From Candidatus Omnitrophota bacterium (GTDB lineage Bacteria > Omnitrophota > Koll11 > Gygaellales > Profunditerraquicolaceae), in contig JAQUNE010000006.1 of assembly GCA_028717765.1 (NCBI GenBank), positions 1 to 19,613 of the forward strand: 19,613 nt of DNA. The letters are read 5' to 3'. The stretch's first letter is position 1. Every line of letters begins with the position of its first letter. The notes beneath the pieces were generated by a model that saw only the letters and a list, made by a program, of their open reading frames with translations, made no database searches and had not been told where the DNA came from. A program made the position numbers and the translations under genes. Positions 8,766 to 17,000 of this stretch are shown here, piece by piece.

Positions 8766-10258
8766 CAGGTATTACTCTCTTCTTCTTTAAGGACCTTAAA
8801 AAAATTGACCATGGTTTTATCTAACTCTGATTTGATCTCTTCGGTTAAATCCTTGTTTTCTGACAAGAGCCCCAAAAGTGTGGAATTTTCCGTCGATAAA
8901 TATGTGAAGAACCTTTCAATGAACTTTCTTAACATCGGAGGGCTCAGGGTCTCTAAGATCTTACGCTTAAAAGCATAAAATAAGACAATTTCTTCCTCTG
9001 TGGAAATCGGCTGATTATTGGGTTGGATCAATAATTCTCTTAGCGCCTCCCCCCTTTTCATTTTCGCTATTGCCTCAGGAGAAAGCCGGGTGCGTAATTT
9101 GGTCATCCTTAACATTTCCCGGTATTGGGCATACTCTAAACGTAACCCACCGCTAACTTGCCGTACCCCAGGAAACTGAACCCTACTACCTATACGTGAA
9201 ACCGACAGCCCTAAATCAATAGCAGGCTTAAATCCTTCGCGGAACAAATTAGAGTTGATATAAAGTTGCCCATCGGTAATAGAAATAAGGTTGGTCTGGA
9301 TATAGCCGGTAATATCTCCCTGCAAGGTTTCCACAATCGGCAAAAATGTCATTGACCCGCCGCCTCTTTTTTGATTAAGTTTCCCTGCGCGCTCTAATAA
9401 TTGCGAATGCAGATAAAAAATATCTCCTGGATAGGCCTCTCTTCCGGGAGAACGTTCCAAAAGTAGCGACATCTGACGGTAGATCCAGGCATGTTTTGTT
9501 AAATCGTCAAATATTAATAAAACATGCTTTCCGTTATACATAAAATATTCACCCAAGGCTGCTGCGGCATAAGGAGCGATATATTGTTCGGCAGCAGAGG
9601 TATCTGCGGAAGAGGTCAGCACAATCGAATATTTTAGCGCATCTTTCTGAACCAAAGAATGCAAAAGTTTTTTCAATACTGCCTGGGGCCCTCCGATCCA
9701 GCAATAAATACAGATCACGTCTTTATCTTTTTGATTGATGATCGCGTCGATACAGATCGAAGATTTACCGGTCTGCCTGTCTCCGATAATTAATTCCCTT
9801 TGCCCGCGGCCAAGGGGAATAACCAAATCAATAATTTTCACCCCTGTAGGCATTGGCTCTGTAACCGGCTCTCTTTCGATAACCCCGGGCGCCTCACGGA
9901 AAACCGGGAAAAAATCAGCAGAAGGAATCGGCCCCTTACCATCAACGGGTTCTCCTACACTATTAACTATTCGGCCCAAGAATTTATCACCCACCGGCAT
10001 TTTTAATAATTCCGCCAAGGAGGTCACGCTATCACCAACAGAGATCCCTCCTTCATCACCCAAAATAATCACCAAAACCTCATGGGGATTAAAGCCCATA
10101 ACAATACCTTTTGTGCCTTCAGGAAATTGCACTAACTGGCCAAAAACGCAAGAAGGTAGCCCGTTCACGCGCGCAATCCCACGCCGCACGTCTTTTACGA
10201 AACCCACTTCCCGGATTTCTACAAGCGGGATCTTTAAATTATCTAATTTACTTTGCAT
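8765..10258 (-). CDS. atpA: F1 ATPase alpha subunit, alternate type
   Basis: 497 residues, the length typical of the alternate-type alpha. P-loop GDRQTGKS at 159-166, Walker B region VLLIFDDLTKHAWIYRQ (246-262), and LLERSPGREAYPGDIFYLHSQLLERAG. The arginine finger motif SVSRIG is present with Arg355, so it can complete the catalytic site on beta. The N-terminus is short and begins close to the beta-barrel domain; canonical alpha has a longer N-terminal helix that binds delta, so the mode of contact with the b/delta fusion may differ. The start overlaps the 3' end of the b/delta gene by 11 bases and the stop overlaps the atpG start by one base. Confidence 0.96.
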   Translation of the reverse strand: MQSKLDNLKIPLVEIREVGFVKDVRRGIARVNGLPSCVFGQLVQFPEGTKGIVMGFNPHEVLVIILGDEGGISVGDSVTSLAELLKMPVGDKFLGRIVNSVGEPVDGKGPIPSADFFPVFREAPGVIEREPVTEPMPTGVKIIDLVIPLGRGQRELIIGDRQTGKSSICIDAIINQKDKDVICIYCWIGGPQAVLKKLLHSLVQKDALKYSIVLTSSADTSAAEQYIAPYAAAALGEYFMYNGKHVLLIFDDLTKHAWIYRQMSLLLERSPGREAYPGDIFYLHSQLLERAGKLNQKRGGGSMTFLPIVETLQGDITGYIQTNLISITDGQLYINSNLFREGFKPAIDLGLSVSRIGSRVQFPGVRQVSGGLRLEYAQYREMLRMTKLRTRLSPEAIAKMKRGEALRELLIQPNNQPISTEEEIVLFYAFKRKILETLSPPMLRKFIERFFTYLSTENSTLLGLLSENKDLTEEIKSELDKTMVNFFKVLKEEESNT

Positions 10259-10991
10259 CTTTTACTTCAACCTTTTCTGTTTTTAAATAAGGGATTACTT
10301 TTTTAAATTTATTCCTCAGGCTCCCGTCGATAGTCAAGGCACCCACTTGAATAATTAATCCGGCAATAATCTCCTGGTCAACTGATTCCTCCAGGTCAAC
10401 CGCTAAACCAATTTTTGCAGAAAGTGCATGGATAAGCTTATCTTTTTCTCCCGCATTCAAAGCAGAAGGAACCAATACTTTAGCTAGTTTTGACTTTACA
10501 GAAAATCTATCTTCCGGCAAGCCTTCAATTTCCTTGATCAATTCTGAAAGTAATTCGTGTTGCAAAGCCTCTTTTCCCTGCTGGCTAAAGGTAAACTTAA
10601 GCATCGAGACGGAAAAATCTACCGCCTCTTCCTGATATTTACTGGCTAATTCCGCTTCTAATTTCTTTAGTTCCGACTTGCCCTGCTCAATGATCTTTTG
10701 TGCTTCCTGCTTGGCAAGCGTACGGCTATCTTCGTTTAGTTTTTCCGCTTTTGTCCTGGTGTCCTTAATGATCTGCTCTGCCTCTAGTTTAGCTTTTGCT
10801 AATTCAGCTTCTTTTTCCTTGCGCGCATTTTCCAGCTCTTGCTTTAATTCTTCCTCGCGCGCCAGATTTTCGTCGTGCAGCTTTCTTAGCCGTGTCAAGG
10901 CAGCGCTTAACTGACGGTAAAAAAGAATCCTTAAGACTATGATCAACCCGACAAAAGTTACAGCCTGAATAATGAGCAATTGAAATACCAT
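10248..10991 (-). CDS. atpF: Fo b subunit fused to a delta-like domain (alternate type)
   Basis: 247 residues, much longer than an ordinary b subunit (about 160). One membrane helix (residues about 4-26), a long charged coiled coil (about 30-130, rich in Glu, Lys and Ala), then a C-terminal delta-like domain. That end shows VDLEESVDQEIIAGLIIQVG and ALTIDGSLRNKFKK, matching the delta signature in which Asp-x-x-(Leu/Ile)-x-Gly-Gly is followed by Asp-Gly-Ser. The fusion explains the lack of a separate atpH. It corresponds to the long b subunit of the alternate F1Fo ATPases (about 246 residues). Role: peripheral stalk connecting the membrane sector to the F1 head. A ribosome site, GAAAGG, lies about 6 bases upstream of the ATG. 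Confidence 0.92.
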   Translation of the reverse strand: MVFQLLIIQAVTFVGLIIVLRILFYRQLSAALTRLRKLHDENLAREEELKQELENARKEKEAELAKAKLEAEQIIKDTRTKAEKLNEDSRTLAKQEAQKIIEQGKSELKKLEAELASKYQEEAVDFSVSMLKFTFSQQGKEALQHELLSELIKEIEGLPEDRFSVKSKLAKVLVPSALNAGEKDKLIHALSAKIGLAVDLEESVDQEIIAGLIIQVGALTIDGSLRNKFKKVIPYLKTEKVEVKDAK

Positions 10992-11003
10992 ATGCGCCTT
11001 TCT

Positions 11004-11213
11004 TTATTTAAATAACCCGAAGACGATTAAAATCGCCATAATCGCAATTGCTTCGGCAAAAATAAATGCCATAATCATTGCCAAAAGGATCCTTGGAGAA
11101 GCAGAAGGATTCCTTCCTACTGCCCTGACCGCAGCAAAACCAACCATTCCGATTACAGCTGCCGGCCCAAGTGTGGCCAAGAACATAATTAATACTAAGA
11201 TTAAATTATTCAT
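11004..11213 (-). CDS. atpE: Fo c subunit (rotor ring), proton-type ion site predicted
   Basis: 69 residues forming a two-helix hairpin. Helix 1 ends in GFAAVRAVGRNP with the Arg-x-Pro polar loop; helix 2 carries the ion-binding Glu in FIFAEAIAIM. Aligning on the loop Arg, with Glu exactly 20 residues later as in Ilyobacter tartaricus, the Na+ ligands are replaced: the helix-1 Gln is Ile, and the Ser-Thr after Glu is Ala-Ile. This predicts proton coupling. The glycine ladder of helix 1 is also thinner than usual. No clear ribosome site precedes the ATG, which lies 6 bases after the second receiver gene; translation may depend on coupling. The c subunit is needed in multiple copies per complex, which makes this odd. 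Confidence 0.95.
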   Translation of the reverse strand: MNNLILVLIMFLATLGPAAVIGMVGFAAVRAVGRNPSASPRILLAMIMAFIFAEAIAIMAILIVFGLFK

Positions 11214-11219
11214 AGAAAT

Positions 11220-11597
11220 TTAACTTTTTGGAAGCGTTGCCCTTTTAATTGTACTGATCAATTCTTCTAATTTTACCGGCTTAATCAGATAATCGAAACT
11301 ACCTGCTTCCATGGCATCAAAAATTGTATTAGAATCGCTTTTTCCGGTAAGCACAATTATCGGCTTGGCTTGCTTAAACTCATCCTGTTTTATTTTTTTT
11401 AGTACATCCATGCCGCTTACTTTCGGCAATCCTAAGTCTAGAATAACCAGGTCTTGCTTGGCGGATATTTTTTCTAATGCCTCCTGGCCATCCATTGCCC
11501 TTTCCACTTCAAAACCGTTCTGCACAAGAAACTCCCTGACCATATCAGATACTGCTAGGTCATCTTCTACCAAAAGGATCAGTTTCTTTTCTGCCAT
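11220..11597 (-). CDS. Single-domain response regulator (receiver only), second copy
   Basis: 125 residues, a complete CheY-like receiver and nothing else. Acidic pocket Glu11-Asp12-Asp13, phosphoacceptor Asp54 (VILDLGLPK), Thr84 (VLTG) and Lys106 (LIKPV): all residues for Mg2+-dependent phosphorylation and switching are present. There is no output domain, so it must act through protein contact, or pass phosphate on. It starts one base after the epsilon stop, with the ribosome site GGAG inside the epsilon end, and finishes 6 bases before the c-subunit gene. It resembles the other receiver in this operon (both have MEAGS-aromatic-DY then IKP). No histidine kinase is in the window. The target is unknown; position suggests the ATPase. 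Confidence 0.92.
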   Translation of the reverse strand: MAEKKLILLVEDDLAVSDMVREFLVQNGFEVERAMDGQEALEKISAKQDLVILDLGLPKVSGMDVLKKIKQDEFKQAKPIIVLTGKSDSNTIFDAMEAGSFDYLIKPVKLEELISTIKRATLPKS

Positions 11598-11598
11598 T

Positions 11599-11844
11599 TT
11601 ATTTCTCCGCGATAATTACTAAAGAACGCGAATCGATTTTTGCCACACCTCTTTTAATCATTAAACGGTATTCCTTTTCCTTTTGCTCGCGGGAAATGAC
11701 CCTTAACCAACCCCGTCGTAAACTGTAAAGGCAAGGCTGATGAAAATCCCAAACCGAAAATTCCCCGTCTTCTCCGGGTAAAACTACTTCCCGTGCCTGG
11801 TCCTCATAAAGCTTTTCAAATGGGGTATGGATCGTAACCTTCAT
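11599..11844 (-). CDS. atpC: F1 ATPase epsilon subunit, beta-sandwich domain only
   Basis: 81 residues; usual epsilon is about 130-140. The sequence covers the N-terminal beta-sandwich: VTIHTPFEKLYED, then REVVLPGEDGEFSVWDFHQP, corresponding to the canonical VVLPG.EGEFGVLPGHAP, and ending RSLVIIAEK. The C-terminal two-helix domain, which in known enzymes moves between arms of the central stalk and inhibits ATP hydrolysis, is absent; the stop falls directly after the last strand. The ATG overlaps the stop of the upstream receiver gene (ATGA, 4 bases) and the stop is one base before the next receiver. Its small size and location between two receivers make regulation by a route other than the helical domain likely, but that is inference. 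Confidence 0.9.
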   Translation of the reverse strand: MKVTIHTPFEKLYEDQAREVVLPGEDGEFSVWDFHQPCLYSLRRGWLRVISREQKEKEYRLMIKRGVAKIDSRSLVIIAEK

Positions 11845-12203
11845 TTCAATGCCCGGTTAATTGTGGCCAATAATTCCTTGTTATCAAAGGGTTTGATAAT
11901 ATAATCGTATGAGCCGGCTTCCATGGTTTCAAAAATTAATTCTGATTCACCGCGTGCCGTAAGAATAACTACTGGAATAGTTACGGTTTCAGGGTCATAT
12001 TTGATCCGCTTTAACACTTCCACACCATCGATCTTAGGCAACATGAGATCCAAAATAATTAAATGCGGCTTCTCTTTGGCTTTTTCCAGGCCCTCTTTTC
12101 CATCATAGGCAAGAGAAACCTCAAAATCATTATGCTCAAGAAAAGCCTTCACCAAAGTCGCTAGATCCTGGTCATCTTCTATTAAGAGAATACGTTTGCC
12201 CAT
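11841..12203 (-). CDS. Single-domain response regulator (receiver only), first copy
   Basis: 120 residues, a CheY-like receiver without output domain. Acidic cluster Glu9-Asp10-Asp11, phosphoacceptor Asp52 (IILDLMLPK), Thr82 (ILTAR), Tyr101 and Lys104 (YIIKPF) are all in place. It appears to be first in the ATPase operon: a 63-base gap separates it from the upstream metallopeptidase gene, and a good ribosome site (AAGGA, about 6 bases before ATG) lies there. It overlaps the epsilon gene by 4 bases, so epsilon translation is coupled to it. Not a CheY of a chemotaxis operon, since no chemotaxis gene is near. Partner and target are unknown. The paralogue at 11220-11597 may be a duplicate of it. 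Confidence 0.92.
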   Translation of the reverse strand: MGKRILLIEDDQDLATLVKAFLEHNDFEVSLAYDGKEGLEKAKEKPHLIILDLMLPKIDGVEVLKRIKYDPETVTIPVVILTARGESELIFETMEAGSYDYIIKPFDNKELLATINRALK

Positions 12204-12266
12204 CTTTTATCCTTTCTATTTTACCTCATTTTTAGATAAAAGCAGCAACTTTTTTTTATTTCCTAA

Positions 12267-13070
12267 CTAACGGACAGAAAAAGCTTTAAGATCGCTGTCG
12301 CTTAACAAATATTTTATCCATTCGGAGTTCATATCATCGATGTCTTTAAAACCATAAACCTTGCCTAACGACATTTTCCATTCCTTACTATCCCTTAATT
12401 CCCGGCAAAAGTCGACAAACTTATCCCTACCGTATTTTTTAAGTAAAAAGTCAATTATGCTTACTGATTCACCATAAAAGACATTGGGCATCATTAAATT
12501 ATTCGCCTCGATCATCGTCAGCCTGTCTAAAGGAATGAATAAGCCAGAGGCCACCAATCCCTGGACAGTGATAATCCGTTCGTCGCGGGAAGATTGTTCC
12601 TGAAAAGAAGCGATCCCCTCATCTAACCAAAGCGGCAAAGACGTCCTATAGCCAACAAACTCACGAAAAATCAAATGCCCCATTTCATGGGGCAAAACTG
12701 TCTGCATAAAATCTTTTTCATAGAGAAAAGTATCTATCCTTCTTTCGACAATATTGGCACTTCCTCCCGACCAGCTCGGCCTGCCGGTAGCATGCTGATA
12801 TTCCTTAGCAGAAGGATAAAGATAAATTTTACAACGTTTATCCCAGGTCCAAAAATCGTCAAAACGGGTAAACCCAAGTTCAGTAACAATGCTATTATAA
12901 TATTCTTCAGCTTTATTGGTTAATTCATCGACATATCCGGGAGAGGCTGACTGAAAATAAACGATAAAATGTTGGCTTTTTTTCACTGACCAGTAGGAAG
13001 CACTCACCTGTGCATAGCAGCTATTGGTAAGAAGGAATAAAATTATGCCTAACTTAGTAAGAAATTTCAC
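12267..13070 (-). CDS. Exported MA-like zinc metallopeptidase (gluzincin type)
   Basis: 267 residues. A signal peptide (MKFLTKLGIILFLLTNSCYA, likely cut after Ala20) leads to a catalytic domain with LPHEMGHLIF: His128, Glu129 and His132 form HExxH, and Glu151 in WLDEGIASFQE is the probable third zinc ligand. This matches the peptidase MA-like family (PF13485-type). The region before it, FIVYFQSAS and IYLYPSAKEY, also fits that family, whose members often carry a strand-rich part ahead of the helix with the zinc site. Expected location is the periplasm or outer surface. Substrate unknown. It follows the coiled-coil membrane protein gene by 15 bases, so the two are likely co-transcribed. No canonical lipobox is seen despite Cys18. 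Confidence 0.88.
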   Translation of the reverse strand: MKFLTKLGIILFLLTNSCYAQVSASYWSVKKSQHFIVYFQSASPGYVDELTNKAEEYYNSIVTELGFTRFDDFWTWDKRCKIYLYPSAKEYQHATGRPSWSGGSANIVERRIDTFLYEKDFMQTVLPHEMGHLIFREFVGYRTSLPLWLDEGIASFQEQSSRDERIITVQGLVASGLFIPLDRLTMIEANNLMMPNVFYGESVSIIDFLLKKYGRDKFVDFCRELRDSKEWKMSLGKVYGFKDIDDMNSEWIKYLLSDSDLKAFSVR

Positions 13071-13085
13071 GAATTTAGATTATCC

Positions 13086-13919
13086 TTATGCTTCTTCTTT
13101 CTTATCTTCTTTTTTTATAATCTTTTCGATATCCTCGCCACTGCTGGGCTTCTGCTCTTGCTCTGCATGATGAGTGGTGGGTTCTTGAGAATTAGTCTTT
13201 GCGGGTGCTTCTTCTTTACTATAAGGGAAAGTCTCAGTAATCGTCTTTAGTTGCTTACTCCAGATAAAATAAAAACTGATCCCTAATATCCCTAAAAAGA
13301 TCACAATTGCCAGGATCAAGCGCCAGATCATTACAGTGGGGAATGTTTTTGCCTGAGAAAGTAAACCACGCACCAAAATCATATCTGCTTTAGCAGATTC
13401 TATAATTTTTAAATTCTCCCGAAAATCTGAAATATGCCGTTCGGGATTTGCCGGAGGATTAAGCTGATTCTCACTAACCTGATTTAACTTCGCATCAATT
13501 GAACTTTTCAAAAATTCCGCCCTTTCAGCAAACTCCGTAGCCTTAAGCAGTTTATCTAATTTGATCATCTCCAGCCGTATGGATTCGATCTCCGTAGTAG
13601 GAACGGTCCAGATATCTTTTAATTCAATGTCTTTTTCTAAGGTTTCTCCGGGCTTTAAATCATATTCGCCAAAGACATAATAACTACCCTGCTGGGTATC
13701 ATAAGTTACCTCTAGATCCGCTTTATCTAAAATATCCTCGGGCTTGGTTTCTTTGGGTAAATATGATTTTATGGTCACCCTTTGCGTCTGGGTCTTTGAG
13801 GGGTTCGCAGCGATCAGCTTCAAGACAATACTCGCCTCAAGCCTAGCAGGAAAATAAACTAAAAAAGCAAAAGAAAGAAAAACTAAAAGGCCGAAAAATT
13901 TTAAATTATTAGACCGCAT
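13086..13919 (-). CDS. Membrane-anchored extracytoplasmic protein, function unknown
   Basis: 277 residues; I do not recognise a named family. Visible parts: an N-terminal signal peptide (to about residue 29, ending RLEAS), an extracytoplasmic beta-rich stretch (30-105, with KLIAANPSKTQTQRVTIKSYLP, repeated Tyr, and LKPGETLEKDIELKDIW), a helical coiled-coil part (about 108-190), one membrane helix (about 198-220, LILAIVIFLGILGISFYFIW), and a highly charged, Glu/Lys-rich, low-complexity cytoplasmic tail of about 55 residues. The topology is therefore a type I single-pass protein. The ATG has an AAGGAG ribosome site. It is the first gene after the giant repeat protein and its terminator, and precedes the metallopeptidase gene, suggesting a shared envelope role. 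Confidence 0.85.
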   Translation of the reverse strand: MRSNNLKFFGLLVFLSFAFLVYFPARLEASIVLKLIAANPSKTQTQRVTIKSYLPKETKPEDILDKADLEVTYDTQQGSYYVFGEYDLKPGETLEKDIELKDIWTVPTTEIESIRLEMIKLDKLLKATEFAERAEFLKSSIDAKLNQVSENQLNPPANPERHISDFRENLKIIESAKADMILVRGLLSQAKTFPTVMIWRLILAIVIFLGILGISFYFIWSKQLKTITETFPYSKEEAPAKTNSQEPTTHHAEQEQKPSSGEDIEKIIKKEDKKEEA

Positions 13920-13957
13920 TTTCCCCGCTCCTTTTTAATTTATAATTATTCAACAAT

Positions 13958-14011
13958 AAAACCGAGAAACTATACGAAGGCTCTTTTCCTTGAGTATAGC
14001 TTCTCGGTTTT
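13958..14011 (-). terminator. Long-stem hairpin terminator after the giant repeat-protein gene
   Basis: Arms at 13958-13975 and 13994-14011 are inverted copies, 18 bases each with one non-Watson-Crick position. Reading the minus strand, that position is a G-U wobble, while on the plus strand it would be an A-C mismatch, so the hairpin suits leftward RNA. The central 18 bases contain a further AAGG/CCTT pairing (13977-13980 with 13988-13991). A T-rich tract follows on the minus strand. It lies about 30 bases after the giant gene's stop and before the ribosome site of the next gene. T-rich sequence on the other side too makes it possibly bidirectional, but no plus-strand gene is seen. Confidence 0.85.
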
Positions 14012-14041
14012 TTAGTTTTTCGATTTTGCAATTTTTCAATT

Positions 14042-17000
14042 TTACTTATATTCATACCAGGTCTGCGTTACCGGCCGGTTAGCAATATTATCCACCATCT
14101 TCTGGTTCATTTCCATCGCGGCCTTAAGTTCCTGGGTCTTATTCTTCAAATACTGCATATCATTTTTCTTTTCCGCAGAAACATTAAAGAGTTTTTCTAA
14201 GTTAATTCCCGAACCTCCGGTTAATTCCTTGATCTGCTTTGCAACACTGGATAACTGAGTATAGACGGATTCTAACGCGCCTGCTGAAGAAGCAGCGTCC
14301 TTGACCTCTTTTACCAGGTCCTTACCTACCCTAGAAAGCGCAGTTTCAATCACATTAAACTGGCTGTTCAAAGTATCAGCAACTGACTTTAATCCAGTGA
14401 TACCGGAAGTTGTACCCAATATAGAAGAAACCTGTCCATAAACCTGCTCTAAGTCTGTCTTTAAAACGGTGATCGTCATCGCATCCATTGTGCCTTTGGT
14501 TGATTCAGAACAAACCAAAGTAAAGTCTCCTTTACCCCAGGCGCTCAGGAACTTCAAGCTATATTCGTATACACCGGTAGTACCGATCTCCTTCAATACC
14601 TGCTTAGATACCTTCTGCGTTCCTTTAGGATCATAAACATCAAGAGTTGGTGCAAGGCTAGAATAAGTACGGAAACGGATCGCTAAACTTTGTCCGGAAC
14701 GAATAGTACTTTCAGAATTAAGGATCTGCGATTTCTGCACATCTTGAATTGCCGTCTTCGCAGTATCAATCTTAGCCGGAATAGTAGTCTCAGTAGCAGT
14801 AAGGATCTTTCCCGTATCCGTCTTAATCTCTTCTTTTGCGGCAGTAACCTTATTCTCTAACGAAGACTGAGCAGCAGCAATCTTATCAGGAATAGTATTT
14901 TCCACTGCTGTTTGTATGGCTGAAGTCTTTATTGCTTCTGCCTGTAACAAAGTCTTGGTTTCCTGGATCTTTTTAGAAGAAGTAATATCTACAGAAGATC
15001 CTGAGGTATAGCTGGAATCTCGATAAGTCACGGAAACTTTCACAAAATATGTTTTACCGGCTTCTAGCTGAGTACCTGCCCAAGTAAACCAATACACGCC
15101 CTGGTCATCGTGGGTAGTAGTTGTATCACTATGCAATGAACTCGTACCATCATAAATACCAATGGAGGCAGATTGCAAATCAGCTAAATCAGTAGCTACG
15201 GTACCAACTAACTTACCTCTACGTTCCAACCAAGTAGAACATTTCAAGGTATCAGTATCGGCATTATAAGATGTGGCAACCTGAGCGTTCCATTGTACCA
15301 TTGCGGTTAATTGGTTTTCCAAAGCTATGGTAACGGTCTTATCACTATCTGCGGTCCATTCCAAGGAACGTTCAATATAACCTGCTTTTGACCAGAAGGT
15401 AGTATAACTATTATAAGGATAATCATGATTTACCGGTGGACTAAGTGTGGCAGTTTGATCCACCCAGAATGTACGGTTGTCGGTAGTGCTACATTGTTGT
15501 AATGGCGCATTAGTATCATAATCAAGCACACGCCAAGTAACCGTATAATAATCTGCCTTAAAAGCCAGCGTTTCGGCATAAACCGTGTCATCAGAAGCAT
15601 CCTCAATACGCGTCTTAGCGGTATTAGTCTGAACCCGAGGTTCCGGTATGGCAAAGGAATAGCTACCGGTATTCGGTGTCGAGGAAATAATTGTCGTCCA
15701 AGGCGCAGCACCGGTGGCAGAATATAATACCTTAACATTAGCAATCGTTCCTCTGGTGGTCCAGGTGAAATTCTCCGACTTTCCAACAATCCTACGTTCG
15801 CCCACGGCCGCAGGGCTGGTAATGTTAAAACCACCGCGGATCCTAAAATTAGCATTTGAGGTATCGTTTACGCTAGGATTACCCACCATACTTACTTTCA
15901 CTTTGATCGTTGAACCGGAAAGCGCGTCTTCAGGAATTACCCAATCATAGCTTCCATTATTCGCGGTGGAAGCGATAATCGTGCGCGCGGTAACAAAATT
16001 ATCTGCAGAATATTCGATCTTCACGTTCTGGATCTGTAAACCTCTGGATGTCCATCTTACTGGTAATGTATCACCTAAGACATACACTTCTGCGCCATTA
16101 GGTGCAGTAACAGTAATTGTAGGATTAGAGATGACATTAAAAGCGTTAGATGTAGCAGTTACTTGTACGCCGCCATAGTTAGAAGAAGCATCAATAATCT
16201 TGATTTTTGCCGTGGCGGTAGTACCGATATCAGGTATCGTCCAGGTATAGCTTCCGCTATTAGTCTGACCGGAAGCAGCCGGCAAGAAATTCGTCCCATC
16301 AGCTGAATACTGGATGGAAAGGTCATTGTTAATAAACCCATCTGAAGTCCAGGTTACTGGCGCGGAATCACCCACTGCCCAGTATTCTGTGCCTATAGGT
16401 GAAGTAATATTAATGCGCGGTATAGCAATTTCAAAAGCAGCAGAATCAACGCTTAAATTTGTCCCTGACTTCCAAGGCGTATTGTCATATATTCTTACCT
16501 TAGCAGTAGCTGTAGCAGAGGCACCTACTGGTACTGTCCAGCTATATGTTCCATCATTGGCTTCACTGCCGGCTACAATATCAGTCCAGGTAGAGCCGCC
16601 ATTCAAGGAATATTGTAATTTCAAATCATTACTGATTTTACCGCTGTTGGATGTCCAGGTAACATTATAGGCCTTACCAATACGCCAGGCATCCACTCCG
16701 GTATTAGCAATTGTAGGCGCGGTAATACTAATTGAAGGAACCGGCAAAACCGTAAAAGCGCCCGACTTACCCCAGGTCTGAGTCCTGCCTAAATCCGTAA
16801 CGCGGAACTTGCAATTGCTGGAAACCGCAGCAGTAGGAACAGTCCATGATACAGAAGTATTTGCTTTTGGAACAGTTATGCTAATTACGTTTGTCGTAAC
16901 AAAATCGTCCGTTGACCATTCTACTTTAAGATTAGGACCGATCAAAGTTCCCAGCGAAGTCCAGCTTAAAGTAGCTACTTCAGTATCAGAGAATAAACTT

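Noticed and set aside
9735..10286. Plus-strand open frame of 183 codons opposite the start of atpA
   Set aside because: It is antisense to the highly conserved atpA P-loop region, and its composition (Pro, Thr and Ser rich) is that of a reverse-frame shadow.
12230..12255. Small inverted repeat AAAAG/CTTTT with a T run in the gap after the metallopeptidase gene
   Set aside because: The stem is only 5 A/T-rich pairs and the T run lies on the plus strand, the wrong side for leftward transcripts.
12204..12266. Possible promoter before the first receiver gene (TTGCTG and TAAAAT on the minus strand)
   Set aside because: The spacing is 19 bases and the region is AT-rich, so such matches are expected by chance. 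A promoter here is reasonable by position but not shown by sequence.
12987..13070. Metallopeptidase considered as a lipoprotein because of Cys18
   Set aside because: The residues before the Cys (Leu-Thr-Asn-Ser) do not fit the lipobox, and a normal signal peptidase site (CYA then Q) follows directly.
15430..15855. Minus-strand alternative frame of 141 codons inside the giant gene
   Set aside because: It overlaps the repeat array in another frame; Leu/Arg-rich without motif, and the main frame is continuous with repeats on both sides.
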